Shown: positions 9,165 to 18,678 of the stretch, piece by piece
Numbering within the stretch: the stretch's first letter is position 1
Layout of the letters: every line of letters begins with the position of its first letter
Source: an uncultured Pseudomonadota bacterium
GTDB taxonomy: Bacteria; Pseudomonadota; Alphaproteobacteria; UBA9219
DNA: 35,445 bases
Reading direction: 5' to 3'
NCBI GenBank assembly: GCA_903875345.1
Contig: CAIQVS010000079.1
Coordinates: 1 to 35,445, forward strand
Made by a program: the position numbers and the translations under genes
The notes under the pieces: model-generated
Seen by the model: the letters and a program-made list of their open reading frames with translations, nothing else
Database searches by the model: none
What the model was told of the DNA's origin: nothing

Positions 9165-10487
9165 CTATTGCACCATGCTGAGCGTTACTTGCAGCAACTG
9201 GCTGTCCGTCGTCACAATTTTTGCGTTGGCCGAATAAATCTGCTGTGCTTCGATCAGGCCTGTGAATTCATTTGCAATATCGACGTTGGAGGATTCGAGC
9301 GAACTGCTTGAGAGCGTACCGGCACCGGCAATGCCTGGCGTGTTGTATCGGGCCGTGCCCGCATCAATCGTTGCCTCATAGGCGCCGCCGCTCACGCGCT
9401 GCAACTGATCCTGAGCGTAGAATTGCACGATCGGAATCTGCGCAATCGAACGGGTCGTGCCGTTGCTGTAGTTGATCGATACAAAACCGTCTTTGCTGAT
9501 GGACAGGCTGTTGAAGGAACCTTGCGGCAGACCGTTCTGGCTGAAATTATTGACCGTGACCGTGCTGCTGGTGTTGGCAAACTGTGTCAGTCCGGTTGAG
9601 GAGCCATAGGCGTCGCCGAAATTCAAATCGATGGTTTGTCCCGTTGTAAATCCGGGAAAGGTGGCTGACAGGGTAACGTCCGGGGTGCCTGACGAAACGC
9701 TATAGGGCGAGGGCGCGGAGGCGCTGGATGAATAGGCACCGATGGCTTCAACTGTGCCGGCTGTACCCAAGGCGCCATCGTTAAACGTGAAGGGGATGCT
9801 GGTTGTATAAGTTGCATCAGGAACTGTAACCTGAAGATCCCATTGATTGGCCGTGGATGTTTTGGTCCATGTGTAATTGATGTCGTGCGTGGTGCCTTCC
9901 GAGTCATAGGCCAGCACGGTCGAAGTTGACGACACATAACCGCTGGTCGCATTGGACGGAAGGTTCGCATTGTAACTGACTAAGCTTGTTTTAACCGGGT
10001 TGTCGAGCGTCGCCGAAATCTGGATAGGGCTTGTCGTTGACGTATTGACGACACCTGTCGACGCATTGACGCTATAGCCGTTGAGATAAAATCCGGAACT
10101 GTTAACAAGATAGCCGCTTCGATTGAGCGTGAAATCGCCTTGGCGCGTATAATAGGTTGCTCCCGTGAAGGTCGTGGCGCCGGTCGTGCCGACCGTCGCG
10201 GTTCCGACCGCGAAGTAACCCTGACCCGATATGGCCAGAGAGGTCGAGGTATTCGAACTGGTAATACTACCCTGCACATCGTTCTGGTAGGAAGGTAAGG
10301 CCTGCACGCCGCCCGGATTGTTGACAGTCGCGCTCGATGAGTTCACCAGCTCTTCGAAGGCTGTGCCGACGGCCTTGTACCCTGTGGTTTGCGCGTTAGA
10401 CAAATTGTCGGAAATGTTGCCGATCGCAGTCGATTGCGCGTCAAGGCCGGAAATGGCTGTTGTCAAAGCGGCAAAGAGTGAACCCAT
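9165..10487 (-). CDS. flgE: Flagellar hook protein FlgE
   Basis: MGSLFAALTTAISGLDAQSTAIGNISDNLSNAQTTGYKAVGTAFEELV...ISGQGYFAVG...SSLESSNVDIANEFTGLIEAQQIYSANAKIVTTDSQLLQ. Confidence 0.93.
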   Translation of the reverse strand: MGSLFAALTTAISGLDAQSTAIGNISDNLSNAQTTGYKAVGTAFEELVNSSSATVNNPGGVQALPSYQNDVQGSITSSNTSTSLAISGQGYFAVGTATVGTTGATTFTGATYYTRQGDFTLNRSGYLVNSSGFYLNGYSVNASTGVVNTSTTSPIQISATLDNPVKTSLVSYNANLPSNATSGYVSSTSTVLAYDSEGTTHDINYTWTKTSTANQWDLQVTVPDATYTTSIPFTFNDGALGTAGTVEAIGAYSSSASAPSPYSVSSGTPDVTLSATFPGFTTGQTIDLNFGDAYGSSTGLTQFANTSSTVTVNNFSQNGLPQGSFNSLSISKDGFVSINYSNGTTRSIAQIPIVQFYAQDQLQRVSGGAYEATIDAGTARYNTPGIAGAGTLSSSSLESSNVDIANEFTGLIEAQQIYSANAKIVTTDSQLLQVTLSMVQ

Positions 10488-10557
10488 GATCTACCTCATC
10501 TGTTATCCGGATCGGGCTAACGTTCGATGGAACGATCCCGGTCTCCGGACATCACGA

Positions 10558-10574
10558 AGCAATGACCGTGCCAA
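10558..10574 (-). promoter_or_regulatory. Sigma-54 (RpoN) -24/-12 promoter upstream of flgE
   Basis: Minus strand TTGGCACGGTCATTGCT fully matches YTGGCACGRNNNTTGCW; about 70 bp upstream of the flgE start codon at 10487. Confidence 0.85.
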
Positions 10575-10702
10575 ATCGCATTTTATTGATTCATTTGAGG
10601 TCTTTAACCTTGGAGGCGCTTTATTTGACGTCGAGAAAACCCCTGAGGGAAATTCTTTCTCGGTCAATCACGGCATTTTATGCGCAGCGCGACAGGAACA
10701 AT

Positions 10703-11350
10703 TCAGGCGTCGTCGCGATAGCAATTCTCGCCGAGGCGGATAGCGTCACGCCCTGTTTCGCGGCGGGAGGCATTGGCGTCGCGCAGGCTGTAGACGCAGC
10801 CGCAATATTCCTGCTGGTAAAACTCCTCGCGTTTGGAAATCTCGATCATGCGGTTGGAGCCGCCTTGCTTGCGCCAGTTGTAATCCCAGTAGGCGAGGCC
10901 GTTATACCGGGCGGCGGCGCGATGGCCGCAACCGTTGACCTGCTCCATGTTTTTCCAGCGCGAGATGCCGAGGCAGGAGGAAAACAGCTTAAACCCGTTT
11001 TCATGGGCAAAGAGCGCGGTGCGTTCAAGGCGCATGTCAAAACATTTCGTGCAGCGCGCCCCTCGTTCCGGTTCCCATTCCAGACCTTTGACGCGTTCGA
11101 ACCAGCTGTCGGGATCGTAATCCGCATCGATGAAGGAAACATTCATCTTTCGCGCAAGGGCGATAATCTCGTTTTTGCGCAGGTCATATTCCTCGCGCGG
11201 ATGGATGTTGGGGTTGTAGAAATAGACCGTGATCGCGAGGCCGCTGGCCTGCATCGCCTCCATCACCTCGCCGGAACAGGGCGCGCAACAGGAATGCAGC
11301 AGCACCTTGTCGATGCCGTCAGGGACGGGAAGGCGGAGGCGGGTAGTCAT
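10703..11350 (-). CDS. queH: Epoxyqueuosine reductase QueH (DUF208)
   Basis: [60 protein letters not shown] motifs. Confidence 0.9.
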   Translation of the reverse strand: MTTRLRLPVPDGIDKVLLHSCCAPCSGEVMEAMQASGLAITVYFYNPNIHPREEYDLRKNEIIALARKMNVSFIDADYDPDSWFERVKGLEWEPERGARCTKCFDMRLERTALFAHENGFKLFSSCLGISRWKNMEQVNGCGHRAAARYNGLAYWDYNWRKQGGSNRMIEISKREEFYQQEYCGCVYSLRDANASRRETGRDAIRLGENCYRDDA

Positions 11351-11406
11351 GGGCGGGGCTTATAGCTGTTCCGCATCAAGAACGGAAGAGATCGGGTCAG
11401 ATAAAG

Positions 11407-13011
11407 TTAATGAACCGGTTCATGGTACAGCGCCGCCTTTAACAACGCCCTGGTATAACTCTCGCGCGGGTTGGTGAAGACATCCAGCGCCGCGCCTTGC
11501 TCGACGACTTTGCCGTCCTTCATCACGATCACATAGTGCGACAGGGCTTTGACGACGCGCAGATCGTGGCTGATGAACATATAGGCCAATCCGTGTCGGC
11601 GTTGCAGATCGCGCAGCAGATCGACGATTTGCGCCTGCACCGACATATCGAGCGCCGAGGTCGGCTCGTCCAGAACGATGAATTTGGGTTTCAGGATAAT
11701 CGCGCGCGCGATGGCGATGCGTTGGCGCTGCCCGCCGGAAAATTCATGCGGATAGCGGTCGCGCATGGCAGGATCAAGTCCGACCTCGTTTAAAGCCTCG
11801 GTCACCCGCGCGGCGCGTTCCTCCGGCGAGGCGGCGAGGCGATGAATGTCCAGCCCCTCGGCAACGATGTCGCCGATCGACATGCGCGGACTTAGACTGC
11901 CATAGGGATCCTGAAACACGATTTGCATGGCGCGGCGGATCGGGCGCAACTCGCGGCGGTTCAGTCCGGTCAGGTTTTGCCCAAGGAACAGGACGGTTCC
12001 GGTCGAGGAAATCAGCCGCAGCAACCCCAGCCCCAGCGTGGTTTTGCCGGAGCCGGATTCGCCGACGATGCCGACCGTCTCGCCTGCCCGCACCGTCAGC
12101 GACACGCCGTCCACGGCGCGGATGTAATCGACGGCGCGGCGCAAAACGCCCTTACGGATCGGGAAATAAACCTTGAGATCGTCAATGCGCATAATCTCGG
12201 CGGCATCGGCGTGGACGGTCAGCGCCTCGCCCTTCGGCTCGGCGGCGAGCAGCATTTGGGTGTAGGGATGCTGCGGCTTGGCGAAAAGCTGTTGAGCCGG
12301 GGCTTGCTCGACGATCTGCCCGTTCTTCATTACGCAGACCCGATCCGCCACCTTGCGCACGATGCCGAGATCGTGGGTAATCAGCAAAATAGCCATGCCG
12401 AGTTTTTTCTGCAGCTCTTTCAGCAATTCCAGAATTTGCGCCTGAATGGTGACGTCCAGCGCCGTCGTCGGCTCGTCGGCGATCAGCAAGGCCGGATCGT
12501 TCGCCAAGGCCATCGCGATCATCACGCGCTGCCGCTGTCCGCCGGAAAGTTCATGCGGATAGGAAGTCAGCCGTTGCTCGGCGTTCGGCAGGGCGACGAG
12601 CCGCAGCAACTCCAGCGTCCGCGCGCGCGCCTGCTCGACGGTCATTTTCTTGTGCAGCAGCAGAACTTCGCCGATCTGCTTTTCCAGCGTGTGCAGGGGA
12701 TTGAGCGAGGTCATCGGTTCTTGAAACACGATCGCGATCTTGTTGCCGCGAATGGCGCGCATGACGCTTTCCGGCGCGCCGACCAATTCCTGCCCGTCAA
12801 ACGTAATGCTTCCGCCCGGATGCCACGCGTTGGGATAGGGCAAAAGCTGCAACACCGATAAAGCCGTCACCGATTTGCCGGAGCCGGATTCGCCGACCAG
12901 CGCCAGAGTCTCGCCGCGTTCGATTCTAAACGACACGTCGTGCACGGCTTCGACGGCTTGTCCGCCGTGACCGAAGGTGACGCTGAGATGATCGACTTTC
13001 AGCAACGTCAT
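11407..13011 (-). CDS. yejF: Microcin C/oligopeptide-type ABC transporter ATP-binding protein YejF (two fused ATPase domains)
   Basis: Start [47 protein letters not shown]; two Walker A ([16 protein letters not shown]) and two [16 protein letters not shown] signatures. ATG at 13011 overlaps the yejE stop (ATGA). Confidence 0.92.
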   Translation of the reverse strand: MTLLKVDHLSVTFGHGGQAVEAVHDVSFRIERGETLALVGESGSGKSVTALSVLQLLPYPNAWHPGGSITFDGQELVGAPESVMRAIRGNKIAIVFQEPMTSLNPLHTLEKQIGEVLLLHKKMTVEQARARTLELLRLVALPNAEQRLTSYPHELSGGQRQRVMIAMALANDPALLIADEPTTALDVTIQAQILELLKELQKKLGMAILLITHDLGIVRKVADRVCVMKNGQIVEQAPAQQLFAKPQHPYTQMLLAAEPKGEALTVHADAAEIMRIDDLKVYFPIRKGVLRRAVDYIRAVDGVSLTVRAGETVGIVGESGSGKTTLGLGLLRLISSTGTVLFLGQNLTGLNRRELRPIRRAMQIVFQDPYGSLSPRMSIGDIVAEGLDIHRLAASPEERAARVTEALNEVGLDPAMRDRYPHEFSGGQRQRIAIARAIILKPKFIVLDEPTSALDMSVQAQIVDLLRDLQRRHGLAYMFISHDLRVVKALSHYVIVMKDGKVVEQGAALDVFTNPRESYTRALLKAALYHEPVH

Positions 13012-14036
13012 TTCCTGCCACCCTGAATCTTCCTCGGATCGAACGCGTCGCGCACGGCTTCGCCGATGAAGATCAGCAAGGTCAGCATCACCGCCAGAAC
13101 GGTAAAGGCGCTGAGGCCGAGCCACGGCGCTTGCAGATTGTTCTTGCCCTGATTGAGCAGCTCGCCGAGGGAGGGCGAACCGGGCGGCAAACCAAAACCC
13201 AGAAAATCCAACGCCGTCAACGTCGTGATTGAGCTGTTCAGGATAAAAGGCAAAAAGGTTAGCGTCGCCACCATCGCGTTCGGCAGCACATGTCGGAACA
13301 TGATCGTGAGGTCGTTGGCTCCCAGCGCTCGCGCGGCGCGGACGTAATCGAAATTCCGCGCGCGCAGGAATTCGGCGCGGACGACATGCACCAGATGCAT
13401 CCACGAAAAACACAGCATCAGGATCAGCAACCACCAGAAATTCGGCTGCACGAGGCTCGCCATGATGATGAGCAGGTACAGCATCGGCAACCCGCTCCAA
13501 ATTTCGATGAAGCGTTGCATCAGCAGATCGGTCAGGCCGCCGAAATAACCCTGCACCGCACCGGCGGCGATGCCGACGATGGAGGACAGGAGCGTCAACG
13601 CGAGGCCGAACAGAACCGAGATACGAAAGCCGTAAATGATCCGCGCCAGCACGTCGCGTCCTTGATCGTCGGTGCCGAGCCAGTCGGTCGCGTCCGGCGG
13701 CGATGGCGCGGGCTCTCTGAGGGTATAGTTGATCGTGTTGTATGAAAACGGAATCGGCGGCCAGAGCATCCAGCCCTTGGCCTCGATCAGTTTTTTGACG
13801 AAGGGATCGCGGTATTTGGCCTCGGTCTGGAACTCGCCGCCGAAGGTGGTTTCGGGATAGCTGGCGAAAACCGGAACGTAATAATGCCCGTCGAACTTGA
13901 CCAGCAACGGATTGTCGTTCGACACGAACTCGGCGAACAACGTCACGCCGAACAGGACAAGGAAAATCCAGAACGACCAGTATCCGCGCCGGTTGGCCTT
14001 GAAATTCGTGAGGCGTCGTTGGGTGAGGGGTGACAT
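13008..14036 (-). CDS. yejE: ABC transporter permease YejE
   Basis: LGTDDQGRDVLARIIYGFRISVLFGLALTLLSSIVGIAAGAVQGYFGG...EFLRARNFDYVRAARALGANDLTIMFRHVLPNA; inner-membrane permease EAA-type motif. Confidence 0.9.
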   Translation of the reverse strand: MSPLTQRRLTNFKANRRGYWSFWIFLVLFGVTLFAEFVSNDNPLLVKFDGHYYVPVFASYPETTFGGEFQTEAKYRDPFVKKLIEAKGWMLWPPIPFSYNTINYTLREPAPSPPDATDWLGTDDQGRDVLARIIYGFRISVLFGLALTLLSSIVGIAAGAVQGYFGGLTDLLMQRFIEIWSGLPMLYLLIIMASLVQPNFWWLLILMLCFSWMHLVHVVRAEFLRARNFDYVRAARALGANDLTIMFRHVLPNAMVATLTFLPFILNSSITTLTALDFLGFGLPPGSPSLGELLNQGKNNLQAPWLGLSAFTVLAVMLTLLIFIGEAVRDAFDPRKIQGGRK

Positions 14037-14117
14037 GGGGAGCAGATGACAGACGACGGAGGGTGAACGGCGGACGATAACAAAATTTTACGTTAGGCGC
14101 ATGTTTTCTGTCCTCCG

Positions 14118-14405
14118 TTATCCGCCGTTTATTTTCCGTCCCGGCACCGGATCGAAACCTTGTCCGCCCCACGGATGACAGCGGCAGAAACGTCGAAAGG
14201 CGAGGCCTAAGCCTTTCGTCGCCCCGTGAATCCGGAGTGCTTCGTTCGCATATTCGGAGCAAGTGGGCAGAAAACGACACTGACGGCCAAGAAAATAGGA
14301 CAAGCTGTGGCGGTAGAGCCAGACGAGCCCCCGCAAAGCTAAGGTGATTGTTGCGGATAGTGGTTTAACCGTTTGTTGCAGCATGATTTTCGCGTCGCAC
14401 ATCAA
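14118..14405 (-). CDS. yidD: Membrane protein insertion efficiency factor YidD
   Basis: RHSLSYFLGRQCRFLPTCSEYANEALRIHGATKGLGLAFRRFCRCHPWGGQGFDPVP. Confidence 0.95.
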   Translation of the reverse strand: MMCDAKIMLQQTVKPLSATITLALRGLVWLYRHSLSYFLGRQCRFLPTCSEYANEALRIHGATKGLGLAFRRFCRCHPWGGQGFDPVPGRKINGG

Positions 14406-14757
14406 GCCGTTTCAACGCCCACAGGAAGTCTCTTTCCAGTGCCTGAAAATCATGCGTCAGGGCTTTCTCGCGGGCGATGAGGATGTAATGATAACCCGGC
14501 TTGGCGCTCGGCGGCAGCAATTTCGTGGCAATGACGCGCAGACGGCGGCGGGCGCGATTGCGCTTGACGGCGTTGCCGATTTTTTTGCTCGCGGTCAGGC
14601 CATATCTCAGGGGGGGATTATCGGACTCTGGCGCTGCCCCGACTTGCAGGACGAAAGCGGGCGTGACCCACTTTTTGCCGGACGCGGCAGCGGCCAGAAA
14701 TTCGGAGCGACGGCGAAGGACGGTAAGGGCTGGCTCAGACGGCAAGCGGACTGTCAC
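14365..14757 (-). CDS. rnpA: Ribonuclease P protein component
   Basis: LPSEPALTVLRRRSEFLAAA...YGLTASKKIGNAVKRNRARRRLR. GTG start at 14757, just after the rpmH stop, preferred over the track start at 14820. Confidence 0.93.
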   Translation of the reverse strand: MTVRLPSEPALTVLRRRSEFLAAAASGKKWVTPAFVLQVGAAPESDNPPLRYGLTASKKIGNAVKRNRARRRLRVIATKLLPPSAKPGYHYILIAREKALTHDFQALERDFLWALKRLDVRRENHAATNG

Positions 14758-14761
14758 GCCT

Positions 14762-14896
14762 TTAGGCCGACAGGCGTTTGCGTCCCTGCGCACGACGGCG
14801 CGACAGAACTTGACGCCCACCCTTGGTTGCCATTCGGGCGCGAAAACCGTGGCGGCGTTTGCGCACGAGCTTGCTGGGTTGATAAGTACGTTTCAT
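14762..14896 (-). CDS. rpmH: 50S ribosomal protein L34
   Basis: [44 protein letters not shown] (44 aa). Confidence 0.98.
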   Translation of the reverse strand: MKRTYQPSKLVRKRRHGFRARMATKGGRQVLSRRRAQGRKRLSA

Positions 14897-15085
14897 GTCA
14901 CAATTCCTTGACGAAGGCGCGTTTATAGGTGTTTCGAGAGCGGGAGTCAAAAGGTAAGTTATGCCTTGACCCCGGCTTTTGCCGTATTTGCCAAGTTTTG
15001 CGCTGTGGCCTATTTATGAGGCAATGTAAGCTCCTAGAAATTAACCAATTAACGTTTGCCTCGAAAGGCTGTCGACGGGTTGTTC

Positions 15086-16060
15086 ATGCGCGTTTTGTTG
15101 ACCGGAGCCGCCGGATTCATCGGTTTTCATGTCGCGCGGGCGTTGCTGGAGCGCAGCGACGAGGTCATCGGCATCGATAACCTGAACGATTACTACGATG
15201 TCGGACTCAAGAAGGCGCGGCTTGATCTGTTGCTGCCGTACAGGAATTTTTCGTTCCAGAAAATCAATATCGCCGACCGTGACGCGATGCTGCCTTTGGC
15301 GAAGCTGAAACCCGCGCGGATCGTGCATCTGGCGGCGCAAGCGGGCGTGCGCTATTCGCTGCAGAATCCTTACGCCTATGCCGAATCGAACCTGATGGGG
15401 CAGGTGGTGATGCTGGAATTGGCTCGCTCGCTGTCGGGGCTGGAGCATTTCGTCTATGCCAGTTCGTCTTCGGTCTATGGCGCCAATGACAAAGTGCCTT
15501 TCGCCGTTTCCGATCCGGTCGAAAAACCCATCTCGCTTTATGCCGCGACCAAACGCGCCGACGAGTTGATGAGCTGGACCTACGCGCATCTCTACCGTTT
15601 TCCGGTCACGGGGCTGCGGTTCTTTACCGTCTATGGCCCGTGGGGGCGTCCCGACATGGCGGCCTATCTGTTCACCAAACAGATTATGGCCGATGAACCG
15701 GTCAAGGTTTTCAATCATGGCGACATGCGTCGCGATTTTACCTATATCGACGACATCGTCGCGGGTGCGCTGGCGGCGCTGGATCGTCCGGCGCAATCGG
15801 TCGAGGGCGCTCCGCCGGTCGCGCTTTACAACCTCGGCAACTCCCACGCCGAGAAATTGATGGATTTCATCGCGGTGCTTGAGGGCGCGCTCGGCAAAAA
15901 GGCGCGTTACGATTTCCAGCCTTTGCAGGACGGCGATGTGGTGGAGACTTTTGCCGATATAGCCGCCAGCACGCGCGATCTTGGCTTTAAGCCGACGGCT
16001 TCGATTGCCGAAGGCATCCCCCGCTTTGTCGAATGGTATAAGGGGTATCATGAAGCGTGA
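15086..16060 (+). CDS. NAD-dependent epimerase, UDP-glucuronate 4-epimerase-like
   Basis: MRVLLTGAAGFIGFHVARALLERSDEVIGIDNLNDYYDVGLKKARL...HLAAQAGVRYSLQNPYAYAESN...FVYASSSSVYG...SLYAATKRADE...DMRRDFTYIDDI. Confidence 0.88.
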   Translation: MRVLLTGAAGFIGFHVARALLERSDEVIGIDNLNDYYDVGLKKARLDLLLPYRNFSFQKINIADRDAMLPLAKLKPARIVHLAAQAGVRYSLQNPYAYAESNLMGQVVMLELARSLSGLEHFVYASSSSVYGANDKVPFAVSDPVEKPISLYAATKRADELMSWTYAHLYRFPVTGLRFFTVYGPWGRPDMAAYLFTKQIMADEPVKVFNHGDMRRDFTYIDDIVAGALAALDRPAQSVEGAPPVALYNLGNSHAEKLMDFIAVLEGALGKKARYDFQPLQDGDVVETFADIAASTRDLGFKPTASIAEGIPRFVEWYKGYHEA

Positions 16061-16069
16061 AAGCACGGG

Positions 16070-16104
16070 TTGACCATAATGATTAAAATGATTAAAATGG
16101 TCAA
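16070..16104. promoter_or_regulatory. Candidate toxin-antitoxin operator
   Basis: Perfect 8-bp inverted repeat TTGACCAT (16070-16077) / ATGGTCAA (16097-16104) enclosing tandem ATGATTAAA repeats, 25 bp before the antitoxin start. Confidence 0.55.
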
Positions 16105-16128
16105 AACGATTATTGCAGGAGGATGTGC

Positions 16129-16389
16129 ATGAAAGCCTTTGCCGCTACCGAAGCCAAAACCAATTTTGGCGCTTTGCTGGACGCCGCGCAGCGCGCTCCC
16201 GTCGCGATCAAGAAAAACGGGCGTCGCGTGGCCTACGTCATGTCCGAGGAATATTATCAGGATTATGAGCAGCTCAAACAGGACGATCTGCACCGTAAGC
16301 TGCAGGAAGGCATCGCCCAGCTTGATCGTGGCGAATGGGTGGACGGAAAAGAAGTCCTCGCCAAAATTCTCGCGAAACATTCAAAGTAG
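16129..16389 (+). CDS. Type II antitoxin, Phd/YefM family
   Basis: MKAFAATEAKTNFGALLDAAQRAPVAIKKNGRRVAYVMSEEYYQDYEQL; AGGAGG upstream; followed 6 bp later by a ParE-like ORF. Confidence 0.87.
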   Translation: MKAFAATEAKTNFGALLDAAQRAPVAIKKNGRRVAYVMSEEYYQDYEQLKQDDLHRKLQEGIAQLDRGEWVDGKEVLAKILAKHSK

Positions 16390-16395
16390 AAGCTT

Positions 16396-16686
16396 ATGGC
16401 TTTTTACCGCCTTTCACCCCTTGCTGCGCTCGATCTGCAGGAGATCGGTGATTATATCGCGCTCGACAACCGCGAGGCTGCCGTCCGGATGATTGCCTCA
16501 ATTGCGGAAAAGTTTGAGTTTTTGGCGCGAAAACCGAAGATGTTTCCTCTTTATCCCGGATACAAGAATCTGCGCAAACACAACGTCGGCAATTATCTGA
16601 TCTTTTATCGGGCGATCAAAGGCGGTATTGAAGTCGTGCGCATTCTTCATGGTGCCCGTGACCTGCAGAAACCCTTGTCCAACTGA
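16396..16686 (+). CDS. Type II toxin, RelE/ParE family
   Basis: MAFYRLSPLAALDLQEIGDYIALDNREAAVRMIASIAEKFEFLARKPKMFPLYPGYKNLRKHNVGNYLIFYRAIKGGIEVVRILHGARDL. Confidence 0.88.
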   Translation: MAFYRLSPLAALDLQEIGDYIALDNREAAVRMIASIAEKFEFLARKPKMFPLYPGYKNLRKHNVGNYLIFYRAIKGGIEVVRILHGARDLQKPLSN

Positions 16687-17516
16687 TGCAAAACTCTAAT
16701 CCCAAACTCGGTATTATCGCGGGCGGCGGCTCGGCGCCGCGCTTTCTGGTGGAAGCGTGCCAGAAAATCGGACGTGATTTTTTTGTCGTGTGCCTTGAAG
16801 GGCAAGCGGATCAGGGCTGGGCGGACGCCCTGCCGCATGTCTGGCTACCGCTCGGCGCGGGATCGCGGCTGAAGGCCTTGATCGATGAACAGGCGATCAA
16901 GGAAATTGTGATGATCGGTCGTGTGCGGCGGCCTTCGTTGCTGGAGATCAAGCCCGACTGGCTGGCGCTGAAAGTGCTGACCAAGATCGGTATGAATATG
17001 CTCGGCGACGACGCGCTGCTGCGTTCGATCGGCAAAGCGATGGAGGACGAGGCGGGCGTGCGCGTCGTCGGGATTCAGGACATCTTCGCCGACCTGTTGA
17101 CTCCCGCCGGACAGTTGGGGCGCTCCGCTCCGGACGACGAGGCGCGGAAAGATATTGAACGCGGCGTCGCGGTGGCGCGAGCGTTGGGGCAGCTCGATGT
17201 CGGCCAAGCGGTCATCGTGCAGCAGGGCATCGTTCTGGGTGTCGAGGCGATTGAGGGTACGGATGCTCTGATCGCGCGTAGCGCGACGTTGCGCCGCGAG
17301 GGCGCGGGCGGTGTGCTGATCAAGATAGCCAAGCCGCAGCAAGATAACCGCTATGATTTGCCGACGGTCGGACCGGAGACGATCACGTCGATGATGCGCG
17401 CGGGCTTGCGCGGTGTCGCGTTGGAGTCCGGACGCAGTTTATTACTGGAACGCGAACGGACGCTGGCAATGGCAGACGAGGCGGGGATATTCATCCTCGG
17501 TCTTAGCTTTGACTGA
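16686..17516 (+). CDS. lpxI: UDP-2,3-diacylglucosamine pyrophosphatase LpxI
   Basis: KLGIIAGGGSAPRFLVEACQKIGRDFFVVCLEGQAD...GRVRRPSLLEIKPDW...; followed by lpxB. Confidence 0.9.
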   Translation: MQNSNPKLGIIAGGGSAPRFLVEACQKIGRDFFVVCLEGQADQGWADALPHVWLPLGAGSRLKALIDEQAIKEIVMIGRVRRPSLLEIKPDWLALKVLTKIGMNMLGDDALLRSIGKAMEDEAGVRVVGIQDIFADLLTPAGQLGRSAPDDEARKDIERGVAVARALGQLDVGQAVIVQQGIVLGVEAIEGTDALIARSATLRREGAGGVLIKIAKPQQDNRYDLPTVGPETITSMMRAGLRGVALESGRSLLLERERTLAMADEAGIFILGLSFD

Positions 17517-18678
17517 TAATCCATTGATTTTCCTTATAGCTGGTGAGGCGTCTGGCGATTTGCTCGGCGCGAGGCTGATGCGTGCGTTGAAGTCCAAAAC
17601 GCAAGGGCAGGTGAGGTTTGCCGGTATCGGCGGTTCACGCATGCAGGCCGAGGGCATGGATTTGCTGTTTCCGCAGAGCGAACTGGCGCATTTCGGTATC
17701 TTCGAACTGCTCCGGCACATTCCTCATTTAGTAAAACGTATCCGGCAGACCGAAGCCGAAATCCGCCGTCTGCGTCCGGCAGCGCTTGTCACAATTGACG
17801 CTCCGGATTTTAGTTTTCGTGTTGCGAAGAAATTGAAAGGCGAGGGCATCCCTCTCATTCACTATGTCGCGCCGACGGTGTGGGCGTGGCGTCCCAAGCG
17901 GGCGAAAAAGATCGCGCGATTTCTCGATCATCTGCTGGTGCTGTTGCCGTTCGAGCCGCCCTATTTCACCCGCGAAGGGTTGGGCTGTACCTTCGTCGGT
18001 CATTCGATTGTCGAAGGTGGCGCCGGGCAGGGCAACGCCGAGCGTTTTCGCGCCGCGCATAATCTTGCGCCGGAAGTGCCGTTGCTCGTCGTTCTGCCGG
18101 GCAGCAGGATGAGCGAGCTTTCGCGCCTCATGCCCGTCTTCGGCGAAACTTTGACGCGTCTGAAGCAACAGTATCCCGATCTGCGCGTCGTCATTCCCGC
18201 CGCGCCGGGCATGGCTGAAATCATTCGTCAGCGCAGCAGCGATTGGCCGGTGACGCCCATCATCACCGAGGGCGATGCCGATAAATATGACGCCTTCGCC
18301 GCCGCTCGCGCCGCTCTGGCCTGTTCGGGAACGGTTGCGATTGAATTGGCGATGGCGAAACTTCCCGCCGTCATTGCCTACAAAATCAGCGCGTTGACTT
18401 ATCTGCTTTCGCGCCGGTTGATCCGCATTAAATACGTCAATCTCGTCAATCTGATGCATGACCGGATGCTTGTGCCGGAGTTGCTGCAGCAGGATTGCAC
18501 GCCGGAAAAACTCGCGGCGGCGTTGCACGTTCTGTTGACGGATGAAACGACACGGCAGACGCAGATCACGGGTCTTGCCGATGTCGCCGCATGGTTGGGG
18601 CAGGGGCAATTCGTGCCGTCCGAACGCGCTGCGGAGACTGTTCTCGGCCTCATTCAGAACAAGGGCAAGACGACATGA
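17509..18678 (+). CDS. lpxB: Lipid-A-disaccharide synthase
   Basis: LIFLIAGEASGDLLGARLMRALK...GIGGSRMQAEGMDLLFPQSELAHFGIFELL...HYVAPTVWAWRPKRAKKIARFLDHLLVLLPFEPPYF. Proposed TTG start at 17509 overlapping the lpxI stop; track start at 17413 is antecedent out-of-gene sequence. Confidence 0.93.
   Translation: MTDNPLIFLIAGEASGDLLGARLMRALKSKTQGQVRFAGIGGSRMQAEGMDLLFPQSELAHFGIFELLRHIPHLVKRIRQTEAEIRRLRPAALVTIDAPDFSFRVAKKLKGEGIPLIHYVAPTVWAWRPKRAKKIARFLDHLLVLLPFEPPYFTREGLGCTFVGHSIVEGGAGQGNAERFRAAHNLAPEVPLLVVLPGSRMSELSRLMPVFGETLTRLKQQYPDLRVVIPAAPGMAEIIRQRSSDWPVTPIITEGDADKYDAFAAARAALACSGTVAIELAMAKLPAVIAYKISALTYLLSRRLIRIKYVNLVNLMHDRMLVPELLQQDCTPEKLAAALHVLLTDETTRQTQITGLADVAAWLGQGQFVPSERAAETVLGLIQNKGKTT

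Noticed and set aside
10562-11365. 267-aa plus-strand ORF
   Set aside because: Antisense shadow of queH; no family-like motifs.
13012-14280. N-terminal 420 or so residues of the 957-aa minus ORF (11407..14280)
   Set aside because: Arg/Ser-rich, out-of-frame read through yejE; the real yejF starts at 13011 and yejE is in another frame.
15041-16066. 341-aa minus ORF opposite the epimerase
   Set aside because: Shadow ORF (Arg/Gln/His rich) fully antisense to a convincing gene.
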